A stretch of DNA of 43,902 bases from Opitutaceae bacterium (GTDB lineage Bacteria > Verrucomicrobiota > Verrucomicrobiia > Opitutales > Opitutaceae). Location: NCBI GenBank assembly GCA_027482185.1, contig JAIXWF010000024.1, positions 1-43,902 of the forward strand. Direction: 5' to 3'. Position numbers and translations under genes: made by a program. How positions within the stretch are numbered: the first letter of the stretch is position 1; every line of letters begins with the position of its first letter. Of this stretch, positions 15,789 through 24,348 are shown piece by piece. Below the pieces are notes generated by a model that had not been told where the DNA came from, did not search any database, and was given only the letters and a program-made list of their open reading frames with translations.

Positions 15789-18700
15789 TTGCGTATCCGT
15801 TTTTCCATGCTCGCCGCGCTCGCGTTCGGGGCGGTCGCCGCCGCCGCGCCGTCCCCGCGCTCGACCGGCACGCCGATCCTGCGGATCTGGCACGCCGAGG
15901 ACTACCGTGCTTCCCCGGTGAACTGGCGCGTGCTGCCGGACCCGCGCACCGGGATGGTCTATGTTTCCAACAATTTCGGCGTACTCGAATTCGACGGCGC
16001 CACCGTACGCCTGATCGCGATGCCGCGCGGCGGCGCCGCGCGCGCTCTCGTGCTCGATTCCGCCGGGCAGATCTGGGTCGGCGGCGTCGGCGAACTCGCC
16101 CGGCTGACGCCGGACGCCTCGGGCCGGATGGCCCCCGAGGATTTCACCGACCGGATCGCCGCCGGTGCCACCGGCACCGCCCTGCCCGCCGCCGACGAGC
16201 CGGAACGCGAGGGCGGCGGACGCGGGCCGGCGCCGCTGAGCGGCCTCGGCAATCTCAACCGCGCGGTCGCCGGCCGCGACGCCGTCTATTTCCGGCTGCC
16301 GGACACCGTGGCGCGCCTCGCGCCCGACGGCAGCGCGCGCCTCATCCCCGCCGCCGCGCGGCTCGGGCAGCTGCTGTGGCTCGACGGCGCACTTCACGCC
16401 AATGAACGCGACCGCGGGTTCCTCCGGTTCGCGCCGGAGGGTCTCGTCGCCGTCCCCGGCGCCGGCCGCCTCGACACCTATGCCGCCCGCGAGGAGCGGA
16501 CAGGCGGCTGGCGCCTGCTCACCACCCGCGGGCCCGCGCACTGGCCCGGACCCGGCCACGCGCCCGTCGCGCTCGCGCCCGAGACCGAGGCGTTCTTCGA
16601 CGACGAGGAGCCGACGTGCGCGACCTTCCTTGCCGACGGCCGCGCCGCCTACGGCACCACGCGGAGCGGCCTGCTGCTTTTCAATGCGGAGGGAAAATTC
16701 GAACGCCGCCTCGACCGGTCGCACGGCCTGCCGGCCAACCGAATCAACGGGCTTGCCCAGGACCGCGAGGGAGGCCTCTGGCTTGCCCTGCACGCCGGGC
16801 TCGTGCGGATCGAACTGGATTCACCCTATGCCCTGCACGGTCCCGCGCTCGGACTCACCGGCGGGCCGCGGCACCTGCTCCGCGCCGGGGAGCGCCTCTA
16901 CGTCACGCACGGCGAGGGCCTCGCTTGGCGCGACGACGCGGACGGACTCTTCCGCAGCGTGCCCGAGTTCCGTACCGGCAGCCACCGCCTCGCCGCCGGC
17001 CGCCACGGCGTGCTCGCCACCGCCCAGGGATTCCACGAGCTCTCCGGCGCGCAGCCGAAAGTTTTCCATCTGCCCGGTCCCTACCTCTACGGCATTTTGC
17101 CGTTGCGCCCGCCCTCGGACCGGGTCGTCGCGGCGTCCGCCACCGCCGTGCATGCCTTCCGACCGGCGGCGGACGGCACCTGGCGCCGGGAGCTGACATT
17201 CCGCCACCTGCCGGCCGGCGCCGACGACCTGCTGGAGTCCCCGTCGGGCGATGTCTGGCTCGTCACGCGCACGGCGGAAATCTGGCGCCTCAAACTCGGC
17301 GACGGGGTGGTCGCCGACGCTCCCGCCCGCGTCTACGGCGCCGACCGCGGCCTGCCGCCGCTGCTGCGTCGCGACCAGCCGCGTTTGCTCCTGCTCGGGG
17401 ACGATCTCGTCGTCGCCGGGGCCCGCGGGCTCTTCCGGTTCGACCCCGCGGCCGACCGTTTCGTGCCGGAGACCCGCTTCCCCGCCCTCGCCGATCCCGC
17501 CACCGGCCGCGGCCCCGCGATGGCGGTCGCCGCGGCGGACGGCGGCGCCTGGTTCTATTTCGACGGCGCCACCCCGCGCCTTGCGCGCCTGCGGCGCGAC
17601 GCCGCCCGGGCCTGGCAGGTCCAGATCTTTCCCGCGCCGGCGCTGCGCGAGCTGGTCGTCAACCATCTCTGCGACGATCCGGGTCTGCGCACCGTGTGGA
17701 TCGCCGCCCAGGGGCAGCTCCTTTCGATGGACCCGGCCTGGCAGCGCTCGCAGGAGCAGCCCGCGCTCCGCGCGCTCGTGCGTGCCGTGACCGCCGGCGG
17801 CTCCCCGGTGGCTCTGGCCGCGCTGGCGGAGCTGCCCGCCGCGGCGACGTCCTTGCGTTTCGAATACGCGGCGCCGGCCTTCGGCTCGGACCACACGGGC
17901 CGCAGCGGCCTCGAGTTCCGGACCCGGCTCGCGGGCTTCGCCCCCGGCTGGAGCGAATGGAGCGACGCGCCGTACCGCGATTTCACCAATCTCCCGCCGG
18001 GCCGCTTCGATTTCGAGGTGCAGGCGCGCGACTTCTCGGGCCGCGAAAGCGCCGTGACCCGGCTCGGCTTCGTGCTGCCGCCGCCGTGGTGGCGCACGCC
18101 CTGGGCCTACGCCGGCGCCGCGGGTCTCGCCGCCGCCGCGGTGGCCGGCTTTGTGCGCCTGCGCACGCGCGTGCACCGCCGGCGGGCCGAACACCTCGAG
18201 GCAATCGTCGCCGAACGCACCCGCGAGCTCGAGCGGCTCCGGCGGCTCGAGCTGGACGAGAAGATCGCGGCCCAACTCGCGGAGGAACGCGCGCGCCTGG
18301 AGATGCTGCGCTACCAGCTCAATCCGCACTTTCTCTTCAACGCGCTGAACTCGCTCTACGGCCTGGTCTACCCGCATTCGCGCCCGGCGGGCGACCTCGT
18401 GCGCCAGCTCGCGGAGTTCTGCCGCACCACGTTCACCCGCGCCGCCGACCAATGGCAGTCCGTGGCGGAAGAAGTCGCGATGCTGCGCGCGTACCTCGCG
18501 ATCGAGCAGGCCCGCTGGCGGGAACGCCTCGCCGTGACCGTCGAGGCGGATCCGGCGGCGGATCCGGCGCGGCTGCCCGCCTTCCTTTTGCTGCCGTTGG
18601 TCGAGAACGCGATCAAGCACGGCGGCGCCACCAGCCCGGCCCTGCTTTCGGTCCGCCTCACGACGCGGCGCGAGCCCGACGGAGACGTCACGGTCGAAGT

Positions 18701-18884
18701 CGCCAACAGCGGCACTTGGCTCGCCGCCCACGACCCGCGGCCCACGGAATCCACCGGGATCGGCATGGAGAATCTCCGCGCCCGCCTCGTGCGCTGTTTC
18801 CCGGGCCGCCACCGGCTCGAGGTCGCCGCGGCCGACGGCTGGGTCGTCGTGCGCCTGCGGCTCGGCGCCGGCGGGCAAAACTGA
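15789..18884 (+). CDS. LytS-type sensor histidine kinase with beta-propeller (Reg_prop) and Y_Y_Y sensor
   Basis: About 1031 residues from TTG 15789, which gives a signal peptide with basic n-region (MRIRFSMLAALAFGA); ATG 15807 is the alternative. The periplasmic part, to about residue 685, is a two-component-regulator propeller with repeats such as NRINGLAQDREGGLWLALHA. A Y_Y_Y domain follows (about 688-755, with GWSEWSDAPYRDFTNLPPG). TM lies at 770-790, then a coiled coil, then the His_kinase/HATPase pair: LNPHFLFNALNSLYG with phospho-acceptor His847, LPLVENAIKHGG near 935, and GIGMENLRARL. This is the LytS/YpdA subfamily fused to a glycan-type sensor. It is followed after 20 bp by its LytTR regulator. 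The ligand is unknown; propeller/Y_Y_Y sensors usually detect extracytoplasmic polysaccharide fragments. Confidence 0.92.
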   Translation: MRIRFSMLAALAFGAVAAAAPSPRSTGTPILRIWHAEDYRASPVNWRVLPDPRTGMVYVSNNFGVLEFDGATVRLIAMPRGGAARALVLDSAGQIWVGGVGELARLTPDASGRMAPEDFTDRIAAGATGTALPAADEPEREGGGRGPAPLSGLGNLNRAVAGRDAVYFRLPDTVARLAPDGSARLIPAAARLGQLLWLDGALHANERDRGFLRFAPEGLVAVPGAGRLDTYAAREERTGGWRLLTTRGPAHWPGPGHAPVALAPETEAFFDDEEPTCATFLADGRAAYGTTRSGLLLFNAEGKFERRLDRSHGLPANRINGLAQDREGGLWLALHAGLVRIELDSPYALHGPALGLTGGPRHLLRAGERLYVTHGEGLAWRDDADGLFRSVPEFRTGSHRLAAGRHGVLATAQGFHELSGAQPKVFHLPGPYLYGILPLRPPSDRVVAASATAVHAFRPAADGTWRRELTFRHLPAGADDLLESPSGDVWLVTRTAEIWRLKLGDGVVADAPARVYGADRGLPPLLRRDQPRLLLLGDDLVVAGARGLFRFDPAADRFVPETRFPALADPATGRGPAMAVAAADGGAWFYFDGATPRLARLRRDAARAWQVQIFPAPALRELVVNHLCDDPGLRTVWIAAQGQLLSMDPAWQRSQEQPALRALVRAVTAGGSPVALAALAELPAAATSLRFEYAAPAFGSDHTGRSGLEFRTRLAGFAPGWSEWSDAPYRDFTNLPPGRFDFEVQARDFSGRESAVTRLGFVLPPPWWRTPWAYAGAAGLAAAAVAGFVRLRTRVHRRRAEHLEAIVAERTRELERLRRLELDEKIAAQLAEERARLEMLRYQLNPHFLFNALNSLYGLVYPHSRPAGDLVRQLAEFCRTTFTRAADQWQSVAEEVAMLRAYLAIEQARWRERLAVTVEADPAADPARLPAFLLLPLVENAIKHGGATSPALLSVRLTTRREPDGDVTVEVANSGTWLAAHDPRPTESTGIGMENLRARLVRCFPGRHRLEVAAADGWVVVRLRLGAGGQN

Positions 18885-18904
18885 ATCACTCGTCCCTCTC
18901 GCCC

Positions 18905-19639
18905 ATGCTCCGCGCCCTGATCATCGACGACGAACCGCCGGCCTGCGACATCCTGCGTGCGCTTCTCGCCGACCATCCGCACATCGCCGTCGTCGGCGAA
19001 GCCGGCACCGTCGACGACGCCCGCCGCCGACTCGCGCTCGGCGACTACGACCTTGTGCTCCTCGACGTCCAGTTACGCGGCGGCAGCGGCTTCGACCTCG
19101 TGCCGCACATCCGGCCGGGCGCCCGCATCATCTTCGTCACCGCCTTCGACCAGCACGCGCTCCGCGCCTTTACCGTCAACGCGCTCGACTACCTGCTCAA
19201 GCCCGTCGACCCCGCCCGGCTCGCCGACGCCGTGTCCCGCCTGCCGGCCGCGGCCGCCCCGACTCCGCTCGCGGCCCCGGAAACGCCCCTCGGCCGCCTT
19301 GGTCCCGGCGACCGGGTCTGGCTCAAGGGCGAGCGCGGCGCGCGTTTTGTTTTTCTCGCCGATGTCGTCGCGCTCGTCTCCTGCGACAACTACTCCGAAG
19401 TCTTCGTCGCCGACGGCGCGCACTTCCTCGTGCGGCGCCCGCTCAAGCAGTGGGAAGCGGCGCTGCCGCCCGAGCTCTTCGTGCGGGTGCACCGCCAGGC
19501 GCTGGTGAACCTGGCGCACCTCGACCGCGTCGACGATCCCGACGGCGAGGCTCCGACGCTGCGCCTGCGGGGCCTGGACCGGCCCGTGGCCTGCAGCCAC
19601 CGGCTCGCGCCGGAGCTGCGCCGCCGGCTCGCTTCCTGA
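18905..19639 (+). CDS. LytTR-family response regulator
   Basis: 244 residues. The receiver domain has acidic pocket D8/D9, phospho-acceptor Asp54 (LVLLDV), a T/A switch residue in FVTAFD and Lys in LLKPVDP. A short Ala/Pro linker leads to a LytTR DNA-binding domain (about 135-244) with the typical FVRVHRQALVNLAHL. Cognate partner of the kinase 20 bp upstream. The receiver is almost the same as that of the regulator at 36954-37691, while the DNA-binding domains differ much more. The secreted-protein operon begins 100 bp downstream on the same strand without an obvious terminator, so it may be co-transcribed or a direct target. Confidence 0.94.
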   Translation: MLRALIIDDEPPACDILRALLADHPHIAVVGEAGTVDDARRRLALGDYDLVLLDVQLRGGSGFDLVPHIRPGARIIFVTAFDQHALRAFTVNALDYLLKPVDPARLADAVSRLPAAAAPTPLAAPETPLGRLGPGDRVWLKGERGARFVFLADVVALVSCDNYSEVFVADGAHFLVRRPLKQWEAALPPELFVRVHRQALVNLAHLDRVDDPDGEAPTLRLRGLDRPVACSHRLAPELRRRLAS

Positions 19640-19739
19640 GCGGCGGCGACGTTCGCCACTTTCTGAGCCACGCCCGCCCCCGCGCGATTGCGGCGCGACG
19701 CGGATGCGCCAGCGAAGCGGGTGCCCTGAGCGCCCCGCT

Positions 19740-20633
19740 ATGACCAAATACTTGAATTTGCCGCCGAGCCGATCCGCCGCCCTCCGGGCCCGGCTCCGGC
19801 GGATCGGCCTCCGGTTTGCCGCCCTGGTCGGTTGCGCCGTCGTCCCGGTCGCGGCCGCCTTCCCGCCCGCCCCGCACTACACGATCTACGGCATCGTGCG
19901 CGACCAAGTCGGGGCAACCCTCGCCGCGGACGGCGCGGAAATCGTCCTGCTGAAGGACAACGCCGAAATCGGCCGCGCGCCCGTCACGGCACTCCGCGGC
20001 GACCGCAACTACGAGCTCAACATCCGCATCGACCAGCAGCGGCCCGCTTCGCGCACCTATTCGGCCCGCGCCGTTCCCGCGCTCGGCGTCTACTCGCTCG
20101 CGGTCGAGCTCAACGGCCAACGCTTCTTCCCCATCGAGGTCGCCGGCACGCTCCGCGCCGGCCAGGGCGGGGAACGCGTCCGGCTCGACCTCAACCTCGG
20201 CGCCGACCTCAACCGCGACGGTCTCCCCGACGCGTGGCAGGAATGGCAGCTCTATCAGGCCGGCCGCCGGCCCGGCACGCCGGGCTGGGACATCAACCTC
20301 ATCACCCGCGACGGCGATTTCGACGGCGACGGACTCAGCAACTATCACGAGTACGTGGCCGGCACTTTCGCCGGCGACGCCACGGAGCGCTTCGAACTGC
20401 GCATCACCGGCAAGACCGCCGGCACCGTTTCGTTCGAGTTCTTCTCCATCACCGGCAAGGTCTACGGCCTCGAGCACAGCCCCGATCTCGCGACCTGGAC
20501 CGCCGTGGCCTTCGCGCTGGCGCCCGGCGGCCCGACGCAGGCGACGTTCCAGGCGCCGGATGTGAACCTCGTCTCCGCCTACGTGCCCGCCGCCGCGGGC
20601 GCCGCCGGCTTCTACCGCCTCACTGTCCGATGA
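19740..20633 (+). CDS. Exported protein with calcium-binding-type DxNxDG repeats
   Basis: 297 residues, no family recognised. A long basic N-region with hydrophobic core (RRIGLRFAALVGCAVVPVAAA) acts as signal peptide. A beta-rich domain follows (YTIYGIVRDQVGATLAADG, a carboxypeptidase-regulatory-like fold is possible). Two Asp-rich loops come next, DLNRDGLPDAWQEW and DGDFDGDGLSNYHEY, of the dockerin/thrombospondin-3 type that bind calcium in secreted proteins of this phylum. The C-terminal domain (VYGLEHSPDLATWTAV, GFYRLTVR) is the short module often found at the end of verrucomicrobial exported proteins. First gene of the eight-gene secreted operon; its stop overlaps the next start (ATGA). 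Confidence 0.8.
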   Translation: MTKYLNLPPSRSAALRARLRRIGLRFAALVGCAVVPVAAAFPPAPHYTIYGIVRDQVGATLAADGAEIVLLKDNAEIGRAPVTALRGDRNYELNIRIDQQRPASRTYSARAVPALGVYSLAVELNGQRFFPIEVAGTLRAGQGGERVRLDLNLGADLNRDGLPDAWQEWQLYQAGRRPGTPGWDINLITRDGDFDGDGLSNYHEYVAGTFAGDATERFELRITGKTAGTVSFEFFSITGKVYGLEHSPDLATWTAVAFALAPGGPTQATFQAPDVNLVSAYVPAAAGAAGFYRLTVR

Positions 20634-22312
20634 AACGCCTGCTCCGCCTTTCCCTGCTGGTCGCCGTCGTCGCCGCGGCACCGTCCGCCCTCGCCCAGTG
20701 GCAATCCGTCACCTACACGCTGCGCGGCGGCTGGAACGCCATTTTCCTCCACGGCGACGCCAGTCACACAACTCCGGATACGCTGTTCGCCGCCAATCCC
20801 GAGATCGTCTCCGTGTGGCGCTGGAATCCGAACCCCACGCCCCTGCAGTTCGGCGCCTCGCCCCTCGTGCCCGCCGCCAACACGCCGGAATGGAGCACCT
20901 GGTACCGCGGCCAGCCCGGCCAGTCCACCCTTGCCAGCCTCGCGGGCCAGAACGGCTACCTGATCCAGTGCACGGGCTCGGCCGCCAACACCTACGCGGT
21001 CACCATTCCCCAGCGCCCGCTGCCGCCGCAGCTGAACTGGGTGCGCAACGGCGCCAACCTGCTCGGTTTCCCGACGCGCCAAAACGGAATCTACCCGACG
21101 TTCGCCGCGTACTTCGCGACCTTTCCCGCCGCGGTCGCCACCGGCACGCGCATCTACCAGTACGCGGGCGGCGACCTCGGGCCCGGCAATCCGGTGCAGG
21201 TCTTTTCGCCGTCCGTCGAGCGCCTCGACCGCAACCAGGCCTACTGGTTCGAGGCCCCTGTCGTCGGCAACTTCTACGCCCCGCTCGAGATCGCGCCCTC
21301 GCTGCAGTCCGGCCTGCATTTCGGCCGCACCGGCAGCCTGCTCACGGTCCGTATCCGCAACCGCACCTCCGCCAACGTCGCCCTCACCGTCTCGCCCCAA
21401 GCCTCAGCCCCGCCACCCGCGGGCCAGGAAGCCATTCTCGCCGCGGTGCCGCTCGTGCGCCGCACCTTCGACGCCGCCACCGCGGCCTATGTCGACGCGC
21501 CGCTAGCGGGTCCGATCACGGTACAAGTCGCCGCGCAGAGTTCCGTCGAACTCGCCTTCGGCGTCGACCGCAGCCTCGTGACCGGAGCGGCCGACGCACT
21601 CTACGCGTCGCTCCTTCGCTTCACCGACGGCGGCAACCTCGCCGACATCACCCTGCCCGTCAGCGCACGCGTCGCGTCCATGGCCGGACTCTGGGTCGGC
21701 GACATCTCCGTCTCCGGCGTCGAAAGCAAGGCCCCCGGCCACACCGGCACCGCCGTCGTCCGCCCCTTCCCGCTCCGGGTCCTGCTGCACGTCGACGCCG
21801 CCGGCACGGCGCGCCTGCTCTCGCAGGTTTTCATCGGCCGGCTCGCCGCGCCGTCGAACCCCGCCGGACTGTGCACGCGCGAGTCCGCCCTGCTCGCGAC
21901 CGACAAAGCCAACGCCACCCGGCTCACGGCTTCGCACCTGCCGCTCGACGTCGTCGCCGGCACCGGCACGGGCTCCGTCGCGCTCGGCGCCACGCTCGTC
22001 CGCTCCGTCGCGATTCCGTTCAACGATCCGACCAATCCCTTCGTCCACACGTATCACCCGGACCACGACAACCGCGACGCCCGCTTCCAGCCCGTCGGCG
22101 CCGGCGTCGAGAGTCCAGCCCTCGCGCGCACGTTCAGCTTCGCCTTCGCGTCTTCCGCGCCCGCCGGCGAGAGCTCCGCCGGCTGGGGCGCCACCGTCCT
22201 CGGCGGCACGTACGCCGAGACCGTCACGGGCCTTCACAAAGCCCCGCTTACCGTCACCGGCACGTTCCGCCTCCAGCGCGTGAGCGAAGTCGCCGCGATC
22301 ACCCTCGACTGA
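20630..22312 (+). CDS. Exported protein of unknown function in the secreted operon
   Basis: 560 residues with a clear signal peptide (MKRLLRLSLLVAVVAAAPSA, cut before QWQ). The start overlaps the preceding stop by four bases, so the two are translationally coupled. The N-terminal half shows repeats built on GWNAIFLHGD, NGYLIQC, WVRNGANLLGFP and NQAYWFEAP. These resemble the short W/N-rich modules of verrucomicrobial surface proteins, including the TIGR02597-like protein at 32613. The C-terminal half is beta-sandwich-like (VNVALTV-type strands, FSFAFASS, GGTYAETVTGLHKAPLTV). No catalytic motif was recognised. A structural role in an extracellular assembly is inferred from context. Confidence 0.78.
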   Translation: MKRLLRLSLLVAVVAAAPSALAQWQSVTYTLRGGWNAIFLHGDASHTTPDTLFAANPEIVSVWRWNPNPTPLQFGASPLVPAANTPEWSTWYRGQPGQSTLASLAGQNGYLIQCTGSAANTYAVTIPQRPLPPQLNWVRNGANLLGFPTRQNGIYPTFAAYFATFPAAVATGTRIYQYAGGDLGPGNPVQVFSPSVERLDRNQAYWFEAPVVGNFYAPLEIAPSLQSGLHFGRTGSLLTVRIRNRTSANVALTVSPQASAPPPAGQEAILAAVPLVRRTFDAATAAYVDAPLAGPITVQVAAQSSVELAFGVDRSLVTGAADALYASLLRFTDGGNLADITLPVSARVASMAGLWVGDISVSGVESKAPGHTGTAVVRPFPLRVLLHVDAAGTARLLSQVFIGRLAAPSNPAGLCTRESALLATDKANATRLTASHLPLDVVAGTGTGSVALGATLVRSVAIPFNDPTNPFVHTYHPDHDNRDARFQPVGAGVESPALARTFSFAFASSAPAGESSAGWGATVLGGTYAETVTGLHKAPLTVTGTFRLQRVSEVAAITLD

Positions 22313-22360
22313 CCCCGCCGTTTTCCTCCCGCCGTCCTTTTCCCCGCCATCATTCCCGCC

Positions 22361-24292
22361 ATGTCACGCTTCCTCCTCGCCCTTCTCCTCGCCGGTCTGC
22401 CGCTCGCCGGATTCGCGCAATCCGCCGTGCCCAACTACGTGAGCTACCAGGGCCGCGTCACCGACGGCGCCGGCAACCCGCTCGGCTCGCCCAACCCCGT
22501 GAACCGCACGGTCACGTTCCGGATCTGGTCGCACCCGAGCGCGACCGACGCTCCCAGCCGGCTTTTTACCGAAACCCAGACCGTCACGATCGCCAACGGC
22601 GAGTTCAGCGTCCTCCTCGGCGCGGGCACCGCCGTCGGCGCCGAGCCCAACGCCGTGACGCTCGAGAGCGCCTTCAGCGGCGCCGTCCGCTATCTCGGCG
22701 TCACGATCGACGACCCCGCCGTCGCCAACGATCCCGAGATCTCGCCGCGCCAGCAGATCGTCACCGCGGCCTACGCCTTCCGCGCCAAGGTCGCCGAATC
22801 CGTCCTCGGCCAGTCCGTCACGTCCGCGATGCTGGCCAACAACGCCGTGACCGGCATCCAGCTCGCCGACAGCGCCGTCACCAGCGCGAAGATCACCGAC
22901 CTCTCCGTCGCCACCGCCGACCTCGGCGACAACATCGTCACCTCCGCCAAAATCGCCGACGGCGCCATCGCCACGGCCGACATCGGCAACGGCCAGATCA
23001 CCGCCGCCAAGCTCGCGACCGATGTCGGCGCCTGGGTCGCCAACGGCGCCAACGTCTACCGCGCCACGGGCAACGTCGGCGTCGGCACCACCACGCCGAC
23101 CGCCCCGGTTTCCGCCGGCAGCGCCGTCGCCAACACCAAGATCGCCGTCTGGGACAACGGCACCGGCACCGGCCTCATGGGCCTCGGCGTCCAGTCCGGC
23201 CAGCTCCGCCTCCACACCAACGTGAGCAGCGACCGTTTCTCGTTCCTCAACGCGCCCGCCGGCACCGAAGTCCACACCATCCTCGGCAACGGCAACGTCG
23301 GCGTGAACGTTTCCAACCCGCTCTACCCGCTCAGCTTCGGCCCCTCGCTGGCCAACACCAAGATCGCGCTCTGGGACAACCTCTCGACCCACGCCGCGGG
23401 CCTCGGCTTCCAGGGCAACCAGTTCCGTCTGCACACCGAGAATGCGGTTTCCCGTTTTTCGTTCCTCAACGGCGCCGCCGGCACCGAGACGTTCACGATC
23501 CTCGGCAACGGCAACGTCGGCATCGGCGATTCCAATCCGCAATGGGGCCTCGTGCTCAGCACGCCCAACCACTCCCGCATTTCGTTAAAAACGACCGCGC
23601 TGCCCGACAATGCCAGCTTCGACATCGGCACCCACTCCGACGGCGCCTTTGTCTGGAACAACCGCAACGCCTACCTCCACTTCGGCACCAACGGTACCGA
23701 GCGCCTCCGTATCGAGGGCGACGGCCGCATGGGCTTCGGCATGGCCAACACCTCCGCCGGCATCACCTTCCAATTCCGCGCGGCCAACCCCGCCCAGACC
23801 ACGATCATGCACATCCGCGACGGCAACGGCAACGAGGCCTTCGCCTTCGCGCATCAGGGCAACGCCTACAAGCCCGGCGGCGGCAGCTGGTCCGCCAGCT
23901 CGGACCGTCGGCTCAAGGACAACATCCGCGACCAGACCGGCTCGCTTGAGCGCCTGCTCAAACTGCGCAGCGTGACGTTCACCTACAAGGACCAGGCCCG
24001 CCACGGCGCCGGCGTGCAGAACGGCTTCGTCGCCCAGGAGGTCGAAACCATTTTCCCGGACTGGGTCTCCACCGGTTCCGACGGCATGAAGATGGTCGGC
24101 ACCCGCGGCTTCGAATCGCTCGCCGTCCAGGCGCTCCGCGAATTGCGCGCGGAGAAGGACGCGCAGATCGCCGCCCTCCAGGCGCGCGTGCAGGAGCTGG
24201 AGGCGCGCGACGCGTCCGCCAGCCGCCGCCTCGACCAACTCGAGCAGCGCTTCCTCGCCCTCACCAAGCCCCTCGCCGGCGCCGCCCGCTGA
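22361..24292 (+). CDS. Tail-fibre-like exported protein with S74 self-cleaving chaperone domain
   Basis: 643 residues: signal peptide (MSRFLLALLLAGLPLAGFAQ), an N-terminal domain starting VPNYVSYQGRVTDGAGNPL that is common in exported fibre proteins, then a 10-residue-period stretch (AVTSAKIADGAI type) and three longer repeats around RFSFLNAPAGTEVHTILGNG and GNGNVGIG, typical of trimeric beta-helical stalks. The C-terminus is the peptidase S74 intramolecular chaperone: SDRRLKDNI with the Ser514/Lys519 dyad that in phage endosialidase and fibres cleaves the chaperone after trimerisation, then a terminal coiled coil (about 595-640). Its presence in a bacterial secreted operon, with signal peptide and without phage genes, points to a surface fibre. 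It is followed by the giant protein. Confidence 0.9.
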   Translation: MSRFLLALLLAGLPLAGFAQSAVPNYVSYQGRVTDGAGNPLGSPNPVNRTVTFRIWSHPSATDAPSRLFTETQTVTIANGEFSVLLGAGTAVGAEPNAVTLESAFSGAVRYLGVTIDDPAVANDPEISPRQQIVTAAYAFRAKVAESVLGQSVTSAMLANNAVTGIQLADSAVTSAKITDLSVATADLGDNIVTSAKIADGAIATADIGNGQITAAKLATDVGAWVANGANVYRATGNVGVGTTTPTAPVSAGSAVANTKIAVWDNGTGTGLMGLGVQSGQLRLHTNVSSDRFSFLNAPAGTEVHTILGNGNVGVNVSNPLYPLSFGPSLANTKIALWDNLSTHAAGLGFQGNQFRLHTENAVSRFSFLNGAAGTETFTILGNGNVGIGDSNPQWGLVLSTPNHSRISLKTTALPDNASFDIGTHSDGAFVWNNRNAYLHFGTNGTERLRIEGDGRMGFGMANTSAGITFQFRAANPAQTTIMHIRDGNGNEAFAFAHQGNAYKPGGGSWSASSDRRLKDNIRDQTGSLERLLKLRSVTFTYKDQARHGAGVQNGFVAQEVETIFPDWVSTGSDGMKMVGTRGFESLAVQALRELRAEKDAQIAALQARVQELEARDASASRRLDQLEQRFLALTKPLAGAAR

Positions 24293-24348
24293 TGCCCGCA
24301 GGACGTCCCGACCCGCACCGCGGTCCCTCGCGCCCGTCCCCTGCCTCC

